From Caloranaerobacter ferrireducens (GTDB lineage: Bacteria > Bacillota > Clostridia > Tissierellales > Thermohalobacteraceae), in contig NZ_MDJR01000003.1 of NCBI RefSeq assembly GCF_001730685.1, positions 62,001 through 126,000 on the forward strand: a DNA stretch of 64,000 nt, in the 5' to 3' direction. Shown here one piece after another: positions 8,983-17,053 of this stretch (position 1 is the first letter of the stretch; every line of letters begins with the position of its first letter). Position numbers and translations under genes: made by a program. Below the pieces are notes generated by a model. That model was not told where the DNA came from and did not search any database. It was given only the letters and a program-made list of their open reading frames with translations.

Positions 8983-9732
8983 ATGGAAAATAAAATTAAC
9001 AAAATAATTGCAGTAATGAGTGGCAAAGGTGGTGTTGGTAAATCCTTTGTATCAAGTTTACTAGCAGTAAATCTGAACAGAGAAGGATATAAGGTCGGAA
9101 TAATGGATGCAGATATTACTGGACCAAGTATACCAAAGATCTTCGGTTTAAATAAAGTAAGAGCTCAGATAATAGATAAAAAATTACAACCAGTTGAAAC
9201 AAAAACAGGGATAAAAGTTATGTCACTAAATCTATTATTAGAAGAAGAAAATAAACCTGTTATTTGGAGAGGACCGTTAATTTCTGGAACAGTTAAACAA
9301 TTTTATGATGAAACCAACTGGGGAGAATTAGATTACTTAATAATTGACTTACCACCTGGAACTTCTGATGTAACACTTACTGTTATGCAGTCTATGCCTG
9401 TTGATTATATCGTTGTTGTTACATCACCACAAGACTTAGTTAACCTTATAGTTGAAAAATCAATTCACATGAGTAAGATGATGAATGTTCCTATTTTAGG
9501 TATTGTTGAGAATATGAGTTATGCTGTATGCCCTGATTGTGGTAAAAAAATAGAAGTATTTGGTAAGAGTAAATCTGAACAAGTAGCAAAAGAAATGGGA
9601 TTAGATTTAATTGCAAAATTACCTATAAATTCAGGATTTACACAATTATGCGATGAAGGAAGAATAGAATTGTTCAATCATGAATTAGAAGAATTTGCAA
9701 GTTTAGGTACAAAAATTTTAGAAAAAATGTAG
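8983..9732 (+). CDS. Mrp/NBP35-family P-loop ATPase
   Basis: 249 aa. Contains the deviant Walker A GKGGVGKS, the DADITGPSIPK switch region, LIIDLPPGTSDV and a C-terminal CPDCGKK pair that can hold a bridging Fe-S cluster. Family members load or carry Fe-S clusters in the cytoplasm. It is the first gene of a run of two NifX-like and three ATPase genes followed by a Fur-type regulator, spaced 0-13 bp apart, pointing to Fe-S or metal-cofactor handling. The start is the ATG after GAGGAGG. Confidence 0.9.
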   Translation: MENKINKIIAVMSGKGGVGKSFVSSLLAVNLNREGYKVGIMDADITGPSIPKIFGLNKVRAQIIDKKLQPVETKTGIKVMSLNLLLEEENKPVIWRGPLISGTVKQFYDETNWGELDYLIIDLPPGTSDVTLTVMQSMPVDYIVVVTSPQDLVNLIVEKSIHMSKMMNVPILGIVENMSYAVCPDCGKKIEVFGKSKSEQVAKEMGLDLIAKLPINSGFTQLCDEGRIELFNHELEEFASLGTKILEKM

Positions 9733-9744
9733 GAGGAATGAACT

Positions 9745-10122
9745 ATGAAGGTGTGTTTTAGTAGTGAAGGTAAAAGCTTGGATAGTCAGCTGGATCCACG
9801 TTTTGGAAGATGCAAATACTTTATCATAGTAGATACAGAAACAAATGAGTTCAAAGTAGTTGAAAATGAGGGTTTTGTATCAGAACATGGTGCTGGTGTT
9901 TCAGCAGCTAATTTAGTTGTAGATGAAGGAGCAGATATTGTTATAACTAGAAATATTGGACCTAACTCAATGAAAATACTTACAAGTACTAAAATAAGTA
10001 TTTATGAAGGTCAGGCAGATACAATTAAGGCTAATTTGGAACTTTTAAAACAAGATAAATTGAATGAAATAAAAGAACCTAAAAAATCACACTTTGGATT
10101 ACAGAACAGGTGGGGAAGGTAA
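9745..10122 (+). CDS. NifX/NifB-like dinitrogenase cofactor-family protein
   Basis: 125 aa of the dinitrogenase iron-molybdenum cofactor-binding family: opening MKVCFSSEGKSLDSQLDPRFGRC, then SAANLVVDEGADIVITRNIGPN. Such proteins hold Fe-S precursors in the cytoplasm. No nitrogenase genes are in the window, so the role is probably general cofactor delivery alongside the Mrp-type ATPases. Its 3' end nearly touches the next gene's start. Confidence 0.85.
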   Translation: MKVCFSSEGKSLDSQLDPRFGRCKYFIIVDTETNEFKVVENEGFVSEHGAGVSAANLVVDEGADIVITRNIGPNSMKILTSTKISIYEGQADTIKANLELLKQDKLNEIKEPKKSHFGLQNRWGR

Positions 10123-10123
10123 A

Positions 10124-10960
10124 ATGAAAATATCTGTACTAAGTGGAAAAGGTGGTACTGGAAAAACTACAGTAGCTACTAATTTAGCTTATTATTTAAG
10201 TAAGAAAGGAAAAAAGGTTCAGTATTTAGATTTTGATGTAGAAGAGCCTAATGGTTTCATATTTTTAAAACCTGAAATAAAAAATACTTTTGAAGTAAAA
10301 GTTAAAGTTCCACAAATTGATGAATCTTCTTGTACACAATGTGGTTTATGTGCAAAAAAATGTAATTTTAATGCTTTAGCAGTTACTAAAAATGGTGTTT
10401 TAGTTTTTGAAAAAATATGTCATAGTTGTGGACTATGTAGCTTAGTATGTCCAGTAAATGCAATTACTGAAACCGAGAGAGAAATCGGTAAAATTGAAAT
10501 AGGTTATACTAATAATCTTAAAGCAGTTAGAGGAGTTCTTAACATAGGAGAACCTATGGGCATACCAATTTTAAAGAATTTAAAAAAACTAATAACTCCT
10601 GATTATATAAATATTATAGATTCTCCACCTGGTAGTTCATGCAGCGTTGTGCATTCAGTTGAGGGGTCTGATTATGGGATTTTAGTTACTGAACCAACTA
10701 AGTTTGGATTACATGATTTAGAGATTGCAGCTAATGTTATACGACAATTAGGAGTACCATTTGGTGTAGTTATTAATAAATCTGATGAAAATGACTATAT
10801 TATTGAAGAATTTTGTGAAAAACAGGGAATAGATATAATTGAGAAAATACCATTTGATAGGAGTATTGCCCAAAAGTATTCTAAGGGAGAATTACTTGAA
10901 GATAAAAGCTTTATAGAAGTTTTTGAAAATATTTTTTCTAAAATAATGGAGGTTTCATAA
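10124..10960 (+). CDS. MinD-superfamily ATPase with inserted ferredoxin domain (first copy)
   Basis: 278 aa. The P-loop GKGGTGKTT is followed at residues 60-115 by two 4Fe-4S motifs (CTQCGLCAKKC and CHSCGLCSLVCP) and then the DSPPGSSC and TEPTKFGLHDLE ATPase motifs. This architecture is known in Clostridia and archaea next to NifX-like genes. I start at the ATG at 10124 after GGGGAAGG rather than the in-frame site 30 bases upstream, which overlaps the previous gene. A close paralog follows with no intergenic gap. Confidence 0.9.
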   Translation: MKISVLSGKGGTGKTTVATNLAYYLSKKGKKVQYLDFDVEEPNGFIFLKPEIKNTFEVKVKVPQIDESSCTQCGLCAKKCNFNALAVTKNGVLVFEKICHSCGLCSLVCPVNAITETEREIGKIEIGYTNNLKAVRGVLNIGEPMGIPILKNLKKLITPDYINIIDSPPGSSCSVVHSVEGSDYGILVTEPTKFGLHDLEIAANVIRQLGVPFGVVINKSDENDYIIEEFCEKQGIDIIEKIPFDRSIAQKYSKGELLEDKSFIEVFENIFSKIMEVS

Positions 10961-11824
10961 ATGAAGCAGATAGTTGTAATTAGTGGAAAAGGAGGTACAG
11001 GTAAGACTACTCTTACTTCTTCATTTGCATATCTTGCTAAGAATAGAGATGTAGCTGATTGCGATGTGGAAGCTCCAAATCTTAATCTTATTTTAAATAA
11101 TACTCCAATAAAAAGAGAATTATATATTGGAGGTAAAATAGCTTACATTGATAAAGAAAAATGTATTGAGTGTGGCAAGTGTAGAAGTATATGTAGATTT
11201 GATGCAATAAAAGAAAATTTTGAGATAAATGATATAAAATGCGAGGGATGTGGAGCTTGTGTTGAAGTATGTCCTAATGAAGCAATTAAATTAGTTGACG
11301 ATGAAACAGGAGATGTTATTACAAGCTCTATTGAAGGTGGAAAATTTTCGTATGCTCAGTTAAGGATTGGCGCTGATGGTGCAGGTAAAGTGGTTACTAA
11401 GGTAAGACAGTCACTTATAAGTGACAAGGAGAAACCAGAGTTAGTCATAATTGATGGTTCTCCAGGTATTGGATGTGTTGTGATATCTTCACTTACAGGT
11501 TGTAATATGGCTGTAGTTGTAACTGAACCAACACAGTCGGGATTAGAGGACCTAATGAGAGTATTAAGTTTAGTAGACTATTTTCATATGAAAGCTTATG
11601 TGGTTATAAATAAATTTGATATTAACCTGGAAAAAACAAAAGAAATTGAAGATTTTTGTAATGAAAATAATTTTGAAGTTGTTGGTAAAATACCTTTTGA
11701 TCCATATGTAAGTAAAGCAATAAAGAAAAGCAAACCAGTAGTACTATTTGAGGAAAGTATTGCTGGTAAGGAAATTAGAAAAATATGGAACATAATAAAT
11801 GAAAAGATTAAGGAGGTAGAATAA
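10961..11824 (+). CDS. MinD-superfamily ATPase with inserted ferredoxin domain (second copy)
   Basis: 287 aa, a diverged paralog of the preceding gene. It has SGKGGTGKTTLTS, two 4Fe-4S motifs (CIECGKCRSIC and CEGCGACVEVCP), DGSPGIGC and TEPTQSGLEDL. The two ATPases probably work together on Fe-S or electron-transfer chemistry, with the NifX-like proteins as carriers. The ribosome site GGAGG lies inside the end of the upstream gene, and its stop overlaps the next start. Confidence 0.9.
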   Translation: MKQIVVISGKGGTGKTTLTSSFAYLAKNRDVADCDVEAPNLNLILNNTPIKRELYIGGKIAYIDKEKCIECGKCRSICRFDAIKENFEINDIKCEGCGACVEVCPNEAIKLVDDETGDVITSSIEGGKFSYAQLRIGADGAGKVVTKVRQSLISDKEKPELVIIDGSPGIGCVVISSLTGCNMAVVVTEPTQSGLEDLMRVLSLVDYFHMKAYVVINKFDINLEKTKEIEDFCNENNFEVVGKIPFDPYVSKAIKKSKPVVLFEESIAGKEIRKIWNIINEKIKEVE

Positions 11825-12180
11825 TGAGAATTGCGTTAGCTGTTGATGGTAATTATGTATCACAACATTTTGGCCATTGTGAGGGATTTGAATTAGTTGA
11901 TATTCAAAACAATGAAGTAAAAAATAGAATTTTTGTTCCTAACCCAGGACATAGACCAGGGTTTTTACCAAAGTTTTTAAGTGAAAAAGGAGTTAACACT
12001 ATTGTTGCTGGTGGTATGGGGCAAACAGCTCAAGCTTTATTTAACGAAAATGGAATAGATGTTCTAGTTGGCATTAGTGGCAGTATTGAAGAGGTAATAA
12101 AAAATTATATTAATGGTACATTAATATCTACAGATGAGGTTTGTGAGAGACATGAGCATCATGGAGAATGTGGTCATTAG
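11824..12180 (+). CDS. NifX-like dinitrogenase cofactor-family protein (second copy)
   Basis: 118 aa. RIALAVDGNYVSQHFGHCEGFELVD is the family opening, and GVNTIVAGGMGQTAQALF is the conserved middle. The C-terminus, ERHEHHGECGH, is His/Cys-rich and probably binds metal. The start overlaps the stop of the upstream ATPase, so translation is likely coupled. Confidence 0.85.
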   Translation: MRIALAVDGNYVSQHFGHCEGFELVDIQNNEVKNRIFVPNPGHRPGFLPKFLSEKGVNTIVAGGMGQTAQALFNENGIDVLVGISGSIEEVIKNYINGTLISTDEVCERHEHHGECGH

Positions 12181-12189
12181 GAGAATTTT

Positions 12190-12645
12190 ATGCAAGGCAA
12201 AAGATTAAGTTATATAGAAAATATCCTAAAGGAAAATGGTTACAGGATAACTGAGCAAAGAAGAAAAATAATAAAATTGTTTCTAGATAATCCGAATAAG
12301 CATTTTCATCCAACAGATATTCATGCTTTTCTCATTGAACAAGGAGAAGCTGTGGGTATTGCAACAGTATACAGAAATATAAAAATCTTGTTGGATAATG
12401 ACATAATAGAGGAAGTAACATTTAATAGTTCAAAATTATACGAACTAAAACTATTTTCAAGAAAAAGTATCCATGCACATTTTATCTGTTTAAAATGTAA
12501 AAGAGTATTAGATTATATCGATGTAGATACTTCACTTAAATTGATTAAAATAATAAATGAAATTGAGAGAAGATATGATTTTAAAATTGAGGATAGTGAG
12601 ATTACATTCACAGGTTTTTGCAAAAAATGTTCAATTGATGAGTAA
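12190..12645 (+). CDS. Fur-family transcriptional regulator
   Basis: 151 aa. The winged helix (EQRRKIIKLFLDNPNKHFHP, then IATVYRNIKILLD) is followed by a dimerisation domain with two zinc CxxC pairs, CLKCKR and CKKC. A PerR/Fur/Zur-type metal- or peroxide-sensing repressor is expected; the subfamily cannot be decided. It is the last gene of the Mrp/NifX operon and could control that operon, although the inverted repeat at its promoter is not a classic Fur box. Confidence 0.85.
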   Translation: MQGKRLSYIENILKENGYRITEQRRKIIKLFLDNPNKHFHPTDIHAFLIEQGEAVGIATVYRNIKILLDNDIIEEVTFNSSKLYELKLFSRKSIHAHFICLKCKRVLDYIDVDTSLKLIKIINEIERRYDFKIEDSEITFTGFCKKCSIDE

Positions 12646-12649
12646 GTTT

Positions 12650-12680
12650 AAAAAGGCCCGATATTTATAGGGCCTTTTAT
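12650..12680 (+). terminator. Rho-independent terminator of the Mrp-Fur operon
   Basis: AAAAGGCCC pairs with GGGCCTTTT and is followed by a T-rich tail. Confidence 0.75.
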
Positions 12681-12685
12681 TTCTA

Positions 12686-12865
12686 TTAATATCTAAAAAA
12701 ACCACCAGATAATATTAATGGTATAAATAATAAAATAATCCACCAGTAAGAACCATAACCATGACCACGTCTTTGCTCTTCGTTTTCTTTTTCATTTTCT
12801 TTTTCCTTTTCGATTTCATCAATTACTTCAACTGGTGGTATATAATATCTATATCTTCTAGGCAT
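12686..12865 (-). CDS. Small membrane protein, 59 aa
   Basis: The ATG at 12865 follows a GGGAGG ribosome site at good spacing on the reverse strand. The protein has an N-terminal MPRRYRYYIPPVEVIDEIEK, a run of alternating Lys and Glu, a Gly/His-rich turn and one hydrophobic segment (YWWIILLFIPLILSGGFF). It looks like a real small single-span protein with an acidic cytoplasmic head. I do not recognise the family. It is convergent with the Fur gene, sharing the terminator region. Confidence 0.6.
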   Translation of the reverse strand: MPRRYRYYIPPVEVIDEIEKEKENEKENEEQRRGHGYGSYWWIILLFIPLILSGGFFRY

Positions 12866-12954
12866 AAACCAAAACCTCCCTTAAATAACTTATATACGTA
12901 AATATTTATATTCTAATACATGGTATGTAAATAGAAAATGATTTGTTACTTAAG

Positions 12955-12977
12955 AAAAAAAACGGCTTTCGCCGTTT
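12955..12977 (-). terminator. Rho-independent terminator of the selenoprotein gene
   Basis: On the reverse strand AAACGGC, a GAAA-type loop and GCCGTTT are followed by a long T run. Confidence 0.7.
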
Positions 12978-12987
12978 ATGTAATAGT

Positions 12988-13227
12988 TTATATTTTTTCT
13001 CTGATTATGCTTTCAACTTCATCTTCATTAGGAAATCTTCCTAATTCTTTTTTTGAAAAAATCAATTCATCATTAAACTTAACTTCAAAAACTCCACCTG
13101 AAGAAGGTAGTAATGTTATAGACTTAATTTTATTTTTATGTTCCTTAAGTAATTTTTCTGTAAGGCTAACTGCCTTAGGACGATATCCTCAAGTAGTACA
13201 GTATTCAATACTTATTTTATTTTCCAT
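12988..13227 (-). CDS. SelW/SelT-like (Rdx family) selenoprotein with in-frame UGA
   Basis: On the reverse strand the ATG at 13227 follows AGGAGG. It opens a 79-codon frame reading MENKISIEYCTT, then TGA at 13189-13191, then GYRPKAVSLTEKLL, and ends in PSSGGVFEVKFNDELIFSKK and GRFPNEDEV. This is the thioredoxin-like Rdx fold, in which the motif is CxxC or CxxU. The TGA sits exactly at the second active-site position, so selenocysteine is the natural reading. A stem TAAGGC-loop-GCCTTA (13161-13177) lies 11 bases after the UGA, where a bacterial SECIS is expected. The role is probably a small thiol/selenol oxidoreductase. Confidence 0.8.
13161..13177 (-). promoter_or_regulatory. Candidate bacterial SECIS stem-loop
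   Basis: TAAGGC and GCCTTA enclose a 5-base loop within the coding frame, starting 11 bases downstream of the in-frame UGA of the SelW-like gene. The position fits SelB-dependent decoding; folding was not computed. Confidence 0.5.
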
Positions 13228-13418
13228 ATTAAAGACCTCCTTTTAGTTTTATTATAACTATAAAATTAAAACATATCAAACAAAATATTGAAAACAATGT
13301 AAAATATAGCTATTTTGAGTTTAAACTGTAATAAAGTTATATATAACAATTGAATAATTAGTCATTAAAAAATACATACTAATATTGAAAACTTGATTAA
13401 AATTGAAGGAGTGTCTAT

Positions 13419-13592
13419 ATGGATACAAAACCAAATTTTGAAGAAATAAAAAGAAGGTTTAAAAATGCAGATTTAGATGAGAAAATTAGGATTTATACAA
13501 CAACTCAAGGACTTACTGTTGAACAGTTTAAAGAATTATTAAGAATGTTTCCTATACAGCATTTAGATAAATTAGAAAGAGCTATGGCATAA
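13419..13592 (+). CDS. Small conserved-looking protein, 57 aa
   Basis: The ATG at 13419 follows GAAGGAG. The protein is soluble and mostly helical: MDTKPNFEEIKRRF near the start, KIRIYTTTQGLTVEQFKELL in the middle, FPIQHLDKLERAMA at the end. It is a short stand-alone gene with its own terminator immediately downstream. No family is recognised. Confidence 0.65.
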   Translation: MDTKPNFEEIKRRFKNADLDEKIRIYTTTQGLTVEQFKELLRMFPIQHLDKLERAMA

Positions 13593-13613
13593 ACCCGATT
13601 TTTCGGGTTTTTC
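13591..13613 (+). terminator. Rho-independent terminator
   Basis: AAACCCG, short loop, CGGGTTT and T tract directly after the 57-aa gene. Confidence 0.75.
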
Positions 13614-13663
13614 AATTTTCCTTTTCTTTTTGTTGATTTTACCAAACTTTTTAGAGGTGGGAA

Positions 13664-14284
13664 ATGGAGAGTATTATTTTAAATATTATAGATAAATTGG
13701 TTAGTGGTAATAAGTTATTTCTTTATTTATTTTTCTTTTTTTCACAATACTTACAAATAATTTTCCCACCATATCCAGGAGATATGGTATTGGTTATAGA
13801 AGGATATTTGTCTGAACTTGTACATTTAAACATTTATTTTATATTAACTATTGCATGGTTTGGAACTTTTTTATCATCTTTAATGTTATATAAACTTGGT
13901 GAAAAGGAAAAAGAAAAAATACTACATTCAAAATTTATTAAATTTATATTCAATACTAAGAAATTTCTAAAATTAAAAAACATGTTTAATAGGCATGGCC
14001 CTGCTGCTATTTTTGTAAGTAAGTTTATTCCTGGTATATATTCATTTACAGTCTTAATAGCTGGAATTTCTGAGGCAGATAAAAAGTTAACCTATCTTAC
14101 AATTGGAATAGTTAATATTATTCATCATACGATGTTGATTGTTTTAGGGAAAATATTAAAAGAAAATTGGGTAATAATTATTAATGTACTAAAAACTTAT
14201 AATAAATATGTTATTATTGCAATGATTATTTTTACACTTTTCTATGTACTACTTACACGAGTCAATAAAAAGAAATTTGTTTAG
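13664..14284 (+). CDS. DedA-family membrane protein
   Basis: 206 aa with four to five hydrophobic segments. The FPPYPGDMVLVIEGYL motif, the G-x-x-x-S/L pattern after it and FNRHGPAAIFVSKFIPG are diagnostic of DedA/VTT proteins. These are implicated in undecaprenyl-phosphate or phospholipid recycling across the inner membrane. The start is the ATG after AGAGGTGGG. A DUF1461 membrane protein follows 14 bp downstream on the same strand. Confidence 0.85.
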   Translation: MESIILNIIDKLVSGNKLFLYLFFFFSQYLQIIFPPYPGDMVLVIEGYLSELVHLNIYFILTIAWFGTFLSSLMLYKLGEKEKEKILHSKFIKFIFNTKKFLKLKNMFNRHGPAAIFVSKFIPGIYSFTVLIAGISEADKKLTYLTIGIVNIIHHTMLIVLGKILKENWVIIINVLKTYNKYVIIAMIIFTLFYVLLTRVNKKKFV

Positions 14285-14298
14285 CAGAGGGAGTTTTT

Positions 14299-14985
14299 AT
14301 GGAAAAATATACAAAGTTGTTTGCATTAATTTGTATTGTCTGCTTACCAATAACTATGCTACTTATGAATTTAGAAATAGCAACATTTGATATTAGTTTT
14401 TTTAAAGATAAATATGAAGAATATAATATAGAAAATGTAACGGGAATAAGTGAAGAGAATCTAATGTTAATTACAGAAAAGCTTTTAGATTATCTTAAAG
14501 GTAAAAGAGAAAATATTATTATTTTTACAGATGTAGGAGGTAAAATTGAGCAGGTCTTTGAAGAAAGAGAATTATTACATCTAAAAGATGTAAGAGAGTT
14601 ATTTAGGAAAGAACATGTTACAAGAAATTTGACTTTATTGCTAACTGTAGTTTCATTAATATATATATTTTACAAAGATAAAAATAGATTAAAAAAGATT
14701 TTAGTTATTACATCTTCAATAGAACTGTTTTTAGTTGGAATGCTTTACATATTGATATATTCAGATTTCTATAAGTATTTTACTTATTTTCATAAAATTT
14801 TATTTTCAAATGATTTGTGGCTGCTTAATCCAAAAACGGATATTTTGATACAAATGTATCCGTTGGAGTTTTTTAGCAGTATTACTTATAGAATATTTGC
14901 ATTGTTTTTATTAGAAAATTTAGGTTTACTATTAATAGCTTTATTGTTGCCAAGCAGAAAACAGTCAAATCATATAGGTGTTTAG
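14299..14985 (+). CDS. DUF1461 (TIGR01906-type) integral membrane protein
   Basis: 228 aa. One N-terminal membrane segment, an extracytoplasmic domain with ISEENLMLITEKLLDYL and the family hallmark EERELLHLKDVRELF, then three or four C-terminal membrane segments. The function is unknown. It probably shares a transcript with the upstream DedA gene. The terminator begins inside its last codons. Confidence 0.75.
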   Translation: MEKYTKLFALICIVCLPITMLLMNLEIATFDISFFKDKYEEYNIENVTGISEENLMLITEKLLDYLKGKRENIIIFTDVGGKIEQVFEERELLHLKDVRELFRKEHVTRNLTLLLTVVSLIYIFYKDKNRLKKILVITSSIELFLVGMLYILIYSDFYKYFTYFHKILFSNDLWLLNPKTDILIQMYPLEFFSSITYRIFALFLLENLGLLLIALLLPSRKQSNHIGV

Positions 14986-15001
14986 CCTATATGTTTTTTT
15001 G
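14971..15001 (+). terminator. Rho-independent terminator
   Basis: CATATAGG, loop containing the stop codon region, CCTATATG and T7; overlaps the end of the DUF1461 gene. Confidence 0.7.
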
Positions 15002-15058
15002 TATAAAAATTTTGAAAGAGGATATGATTATTAAAAACTGATAAAGCAGGTGATTTGA

Positions 15059-16030
15059 ATGGATATAACAAATGCTTTGAAAGTTACAAAAAAGCATATA
15101 GACAGTTACAGAAATAAAAAGAGGTTAAAAAAATATTACTTAGAAGAGATGAAAAAAGGAAAGTCATACTTGGCTATAGTTCTAGATGGAATTATGTTAA
15201 GACTTATAATTACTTTTGGTTTCTTTTTATATTTTTATATTAAGACAAATGACTATTTGTTTAGTTTTGTAGTTGCTGTTCAGTTCTTTATAATAGTAAA
15301 CTTGTTATTATATCAAATTAGTACTGTTAAACTTAATAAAGTAATTAAAAGGACTAATGAAGTAGTTGCAAAAGAAGAAATTTTAAAAGATTTATTAAAT
15401 AAAACTCCATATGAATTTATAGAGTACTGTTATGATGTATTAGAAAATGTAGGTTTGGAAGATTTAAAAATGTTACATCAAAGAGATATTGATATGATAG
15501 GCGATTTTAAGGGGAAAAGCATAGGGATTAAATGTTTACAATATGAAGATGATTATAAAGTTACAATAAAGGATGTTAAAGAGTTTTTCTTATCTTTAAA
15601 AAAACTTGATATAGAATCAGGCGCTATAATAACAACATCAACTTTTACAGAAGATATTAAAGACTTTTTACCAAAGTTACAAAAGCATATAAGAATTTAT
15701 CTGCTTGATAAAGATAGCTTCGTTGAGTTAATTAAAAAAACAGAATTATATCCTAAAGAGCGAGAAATTGAAAAAATAATAATAAATAGGATACGAGATA
15801 GAAACAAAAAAATTAGAGAATATAGAAAAAACTTATTATCAAAAGGAAAATCTTCTAAATATATTTTTTTAGGTATTATGATATATTTTCTCGGTAGAGT
15901 TACAAACTATCAAAAATATTATAGTATTGTATCTTATTTTTTACTTATTCTTGGATTAGCTTCAATAATTAAAAACGTTATAATATTTTTTAGACCTGAA
16001 ATAGAAAAAAATGAAGATAGCTTCATATGA
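15059..16030 (+). CDS. Membrane protein with Mrr-type restriction endonuclease-like domain
   Basis: 323 aa. Residues 38-85 hold two membrane segments, 120-215 a restriction-endonuclease-like fold, and 265-310 two more membrane segments. The middle domain has TPYEFIEYCYDVLENVGL, an acidic pair in RDIDMIG, GIKCLQYED where PD-(D/E)xK nucleases have the catalytic E/QxK, and SGAIITTSTFTEDIKDFL. The catalytic residues look partly substituted, so activity is uncertain. Similar membrane-tethered Mrr-like proteins are widespread and uncharacterised. Confidence 0.6.
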   Translation: MDITNALKVTKKHIDSYRNKKRLKKYYLEEMKKGKSYLAIVLDGIMLRLIITFGFFLYFYIKTNDYLFSFVVAVQFFIIVNLLLYQISTVKLNKVIKRTNEVVAKEEILKDLLNKTPYEFIEYCYDVLENVGLEDLKMLHQRDIDMIGDFKGKSIGIKCLQYEDDYKVTIKDVKEFFLSLKKLDIESGAIITTSTFTEDIKDFLPKLQKHIRIYLLDKDSFVELIKKTELYPKEREIEKIIINRIRDRNKKIREYRKNLLSKGKSSKYIFLGIMIYFLGRVTNYQKYYSIVSYFLLILGLASIIKNVIIFFRPEIEKNEDSFI

Positions 16031-16115
16031 TATTTACAATAATTCATAATTGATATAAAATTTTAGTAAGGTCAATTGGTACAAATTACATCAATAAAGA
16101 TTTAATGGAGGATTT

Positions 16116-16688
16116 ATGGGAAAAGTACTTGCAGTTATGGGCAGTCCTAGAAAGCATAAGAATACAGATACTTTATTAGACAGTGTACTGGAAGGTATTA
16201 AAAAATGTAATGTTAATATTAGGAAAGTTTATCTTAAGGATTTGAGTATTAATCCGTGTGTAGGATGTGATTATTGTTCTAAAACAGGAAAGTGCTTTAT
16301 AAATGACGATATGAACGAATTATACAGTGAATTTAATGAAAGTGACGGTATAATAATAGCTTCTCCTTTATATTTTAATACAGTTAGTAGTTTAACAAAA
16401 ATAATGATAGATAGATGTCAAGTGTATTGGTCTAGTAAATTTATCTTAAAAAATCCAGCTATTGATGTAAATAAAAATAGAATAGGAATGTTTATTGCTG
16501 CAGGAGGAGCTCCTTATAAAGAAGGGCATTTTGATGCATGTATCCCTGTTATAGATTTATTTTTTAAAGCTATTAATACTAGGTATAAATATAATCTATT
16601 AGTTTCTGATACTGATCGTTTCCCTATATGGGAAAGAAAAGATATATTAAATAAAGGTTTTAATCTAGGGTTAAAATTTTTTGACTAG
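16116..16688 (+). CDS. NAD(P)H-dependent FMN reductase-like flavodoxin-fold protein
   Basis: 190 aa. The FMN phosphate loop GSPRKHKNTDTLLDSVL, the CVGCDYCSKTGKC cysteine motif and ASPLYFNTVSSLTKIMIDR are typical of the iron-sulfur-flavoprotein/flavodoxin-like reductase family. Members carry electrons or reduce quinones or metals in the cytoplasm. It is shorter than the Isf proteins that bind a full 4Fe-4S cluster. The next gene lies 11 bp downstream. Confidence 0.8.
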   Translation: MGKVLAVMGSPRKHKNTDTLLDSVLEGIKKCNVNIRKVYLKDLSINPCVGCDYCSKTGKCFINDDMNELYSEFNESDGIIIASPLYFNTVSSLTKIMIDRCQVYWSSKFILKNPAIDVNKNRIGMFIAAGGAPYKEGHFDACIPVIDLFFKAINTRYKYNLLVSDTDRFPIWERKDILNKGFNLGLKFFD

Positions 16689-16699
16689 GAGGGTGTTAA

Positions 16700-17002
16700 A
16701 TGGCTATAGTGGAAGTTACTATAGTACCTTTAGGTACAGGGGATACAAGTTTAAGTAGTTATGTTGCTAAATGTCATACTGTATTAGAGAAAGAAAAAGA
16801 TTTGAAATATATGCTAACTCCTATGGGTACAATAATAGAAGGGGACCTTGATAAAATACTAGATGTAATTAGAAAAATGCATGAAGTACCTTTTGCTGAA
16901 GGTGCAAAAAGGGTTTCGACGCAGATTAAGATTGATGATAGAAGAGATAAAGAAACTAGTATGGAAAGAAAGGTTAAATCTGTTGAAAGCAAACTGAAAT
17001 AG
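16700..17002 (+). CDS. MTH1187-family thiamine-binding protein (DUF77)
   Basis: 100 aa. MAIVEVTIVPLGTGDTSLSSYV, LTPMGTIIEGDLDKIL and GAKRVSTQIKIDDRRD match the small ferredoxin-like-fold family that binds thiamine or hydroxymethylpyrimidine. It probably acts as a cytoplasmic vitamin carrier or sensor. A GGAGGG ribosome site lies between the flavodoxin-type gene and its start. The terminator begins at its stop codon. Confidence 0.8.
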   Translation: MAIVEVTIVPLGTGDTSLSSYVAKCHTVLEKEKDLKYMLTPMGTIIEGDLDKILDVIRKMHEVPFAEGAKRVSTQIKIDDRRDKETSMERKVKSVESKLK

Positions 17003-17022
17003 ACCCTATGGGTCTATTTTTT
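16998..17022 (+). terminator. Rho-independent terminator
   Basis: AAATAGACCC pairs with GGGTCTATTT, followed by T residues. Confidence 0.7.
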
Positions 17023-17053
17023 AGTGATACAAAATCAGAAAGGAGTATCTTTA

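Noticed and set aside
12938-13246. Plus-strand 102-codon open frame
   Set aside because: It is antisense to the SelW-like selenoprotein and has no recognised motif; its apparent openness reflects the reverse-strand gene.
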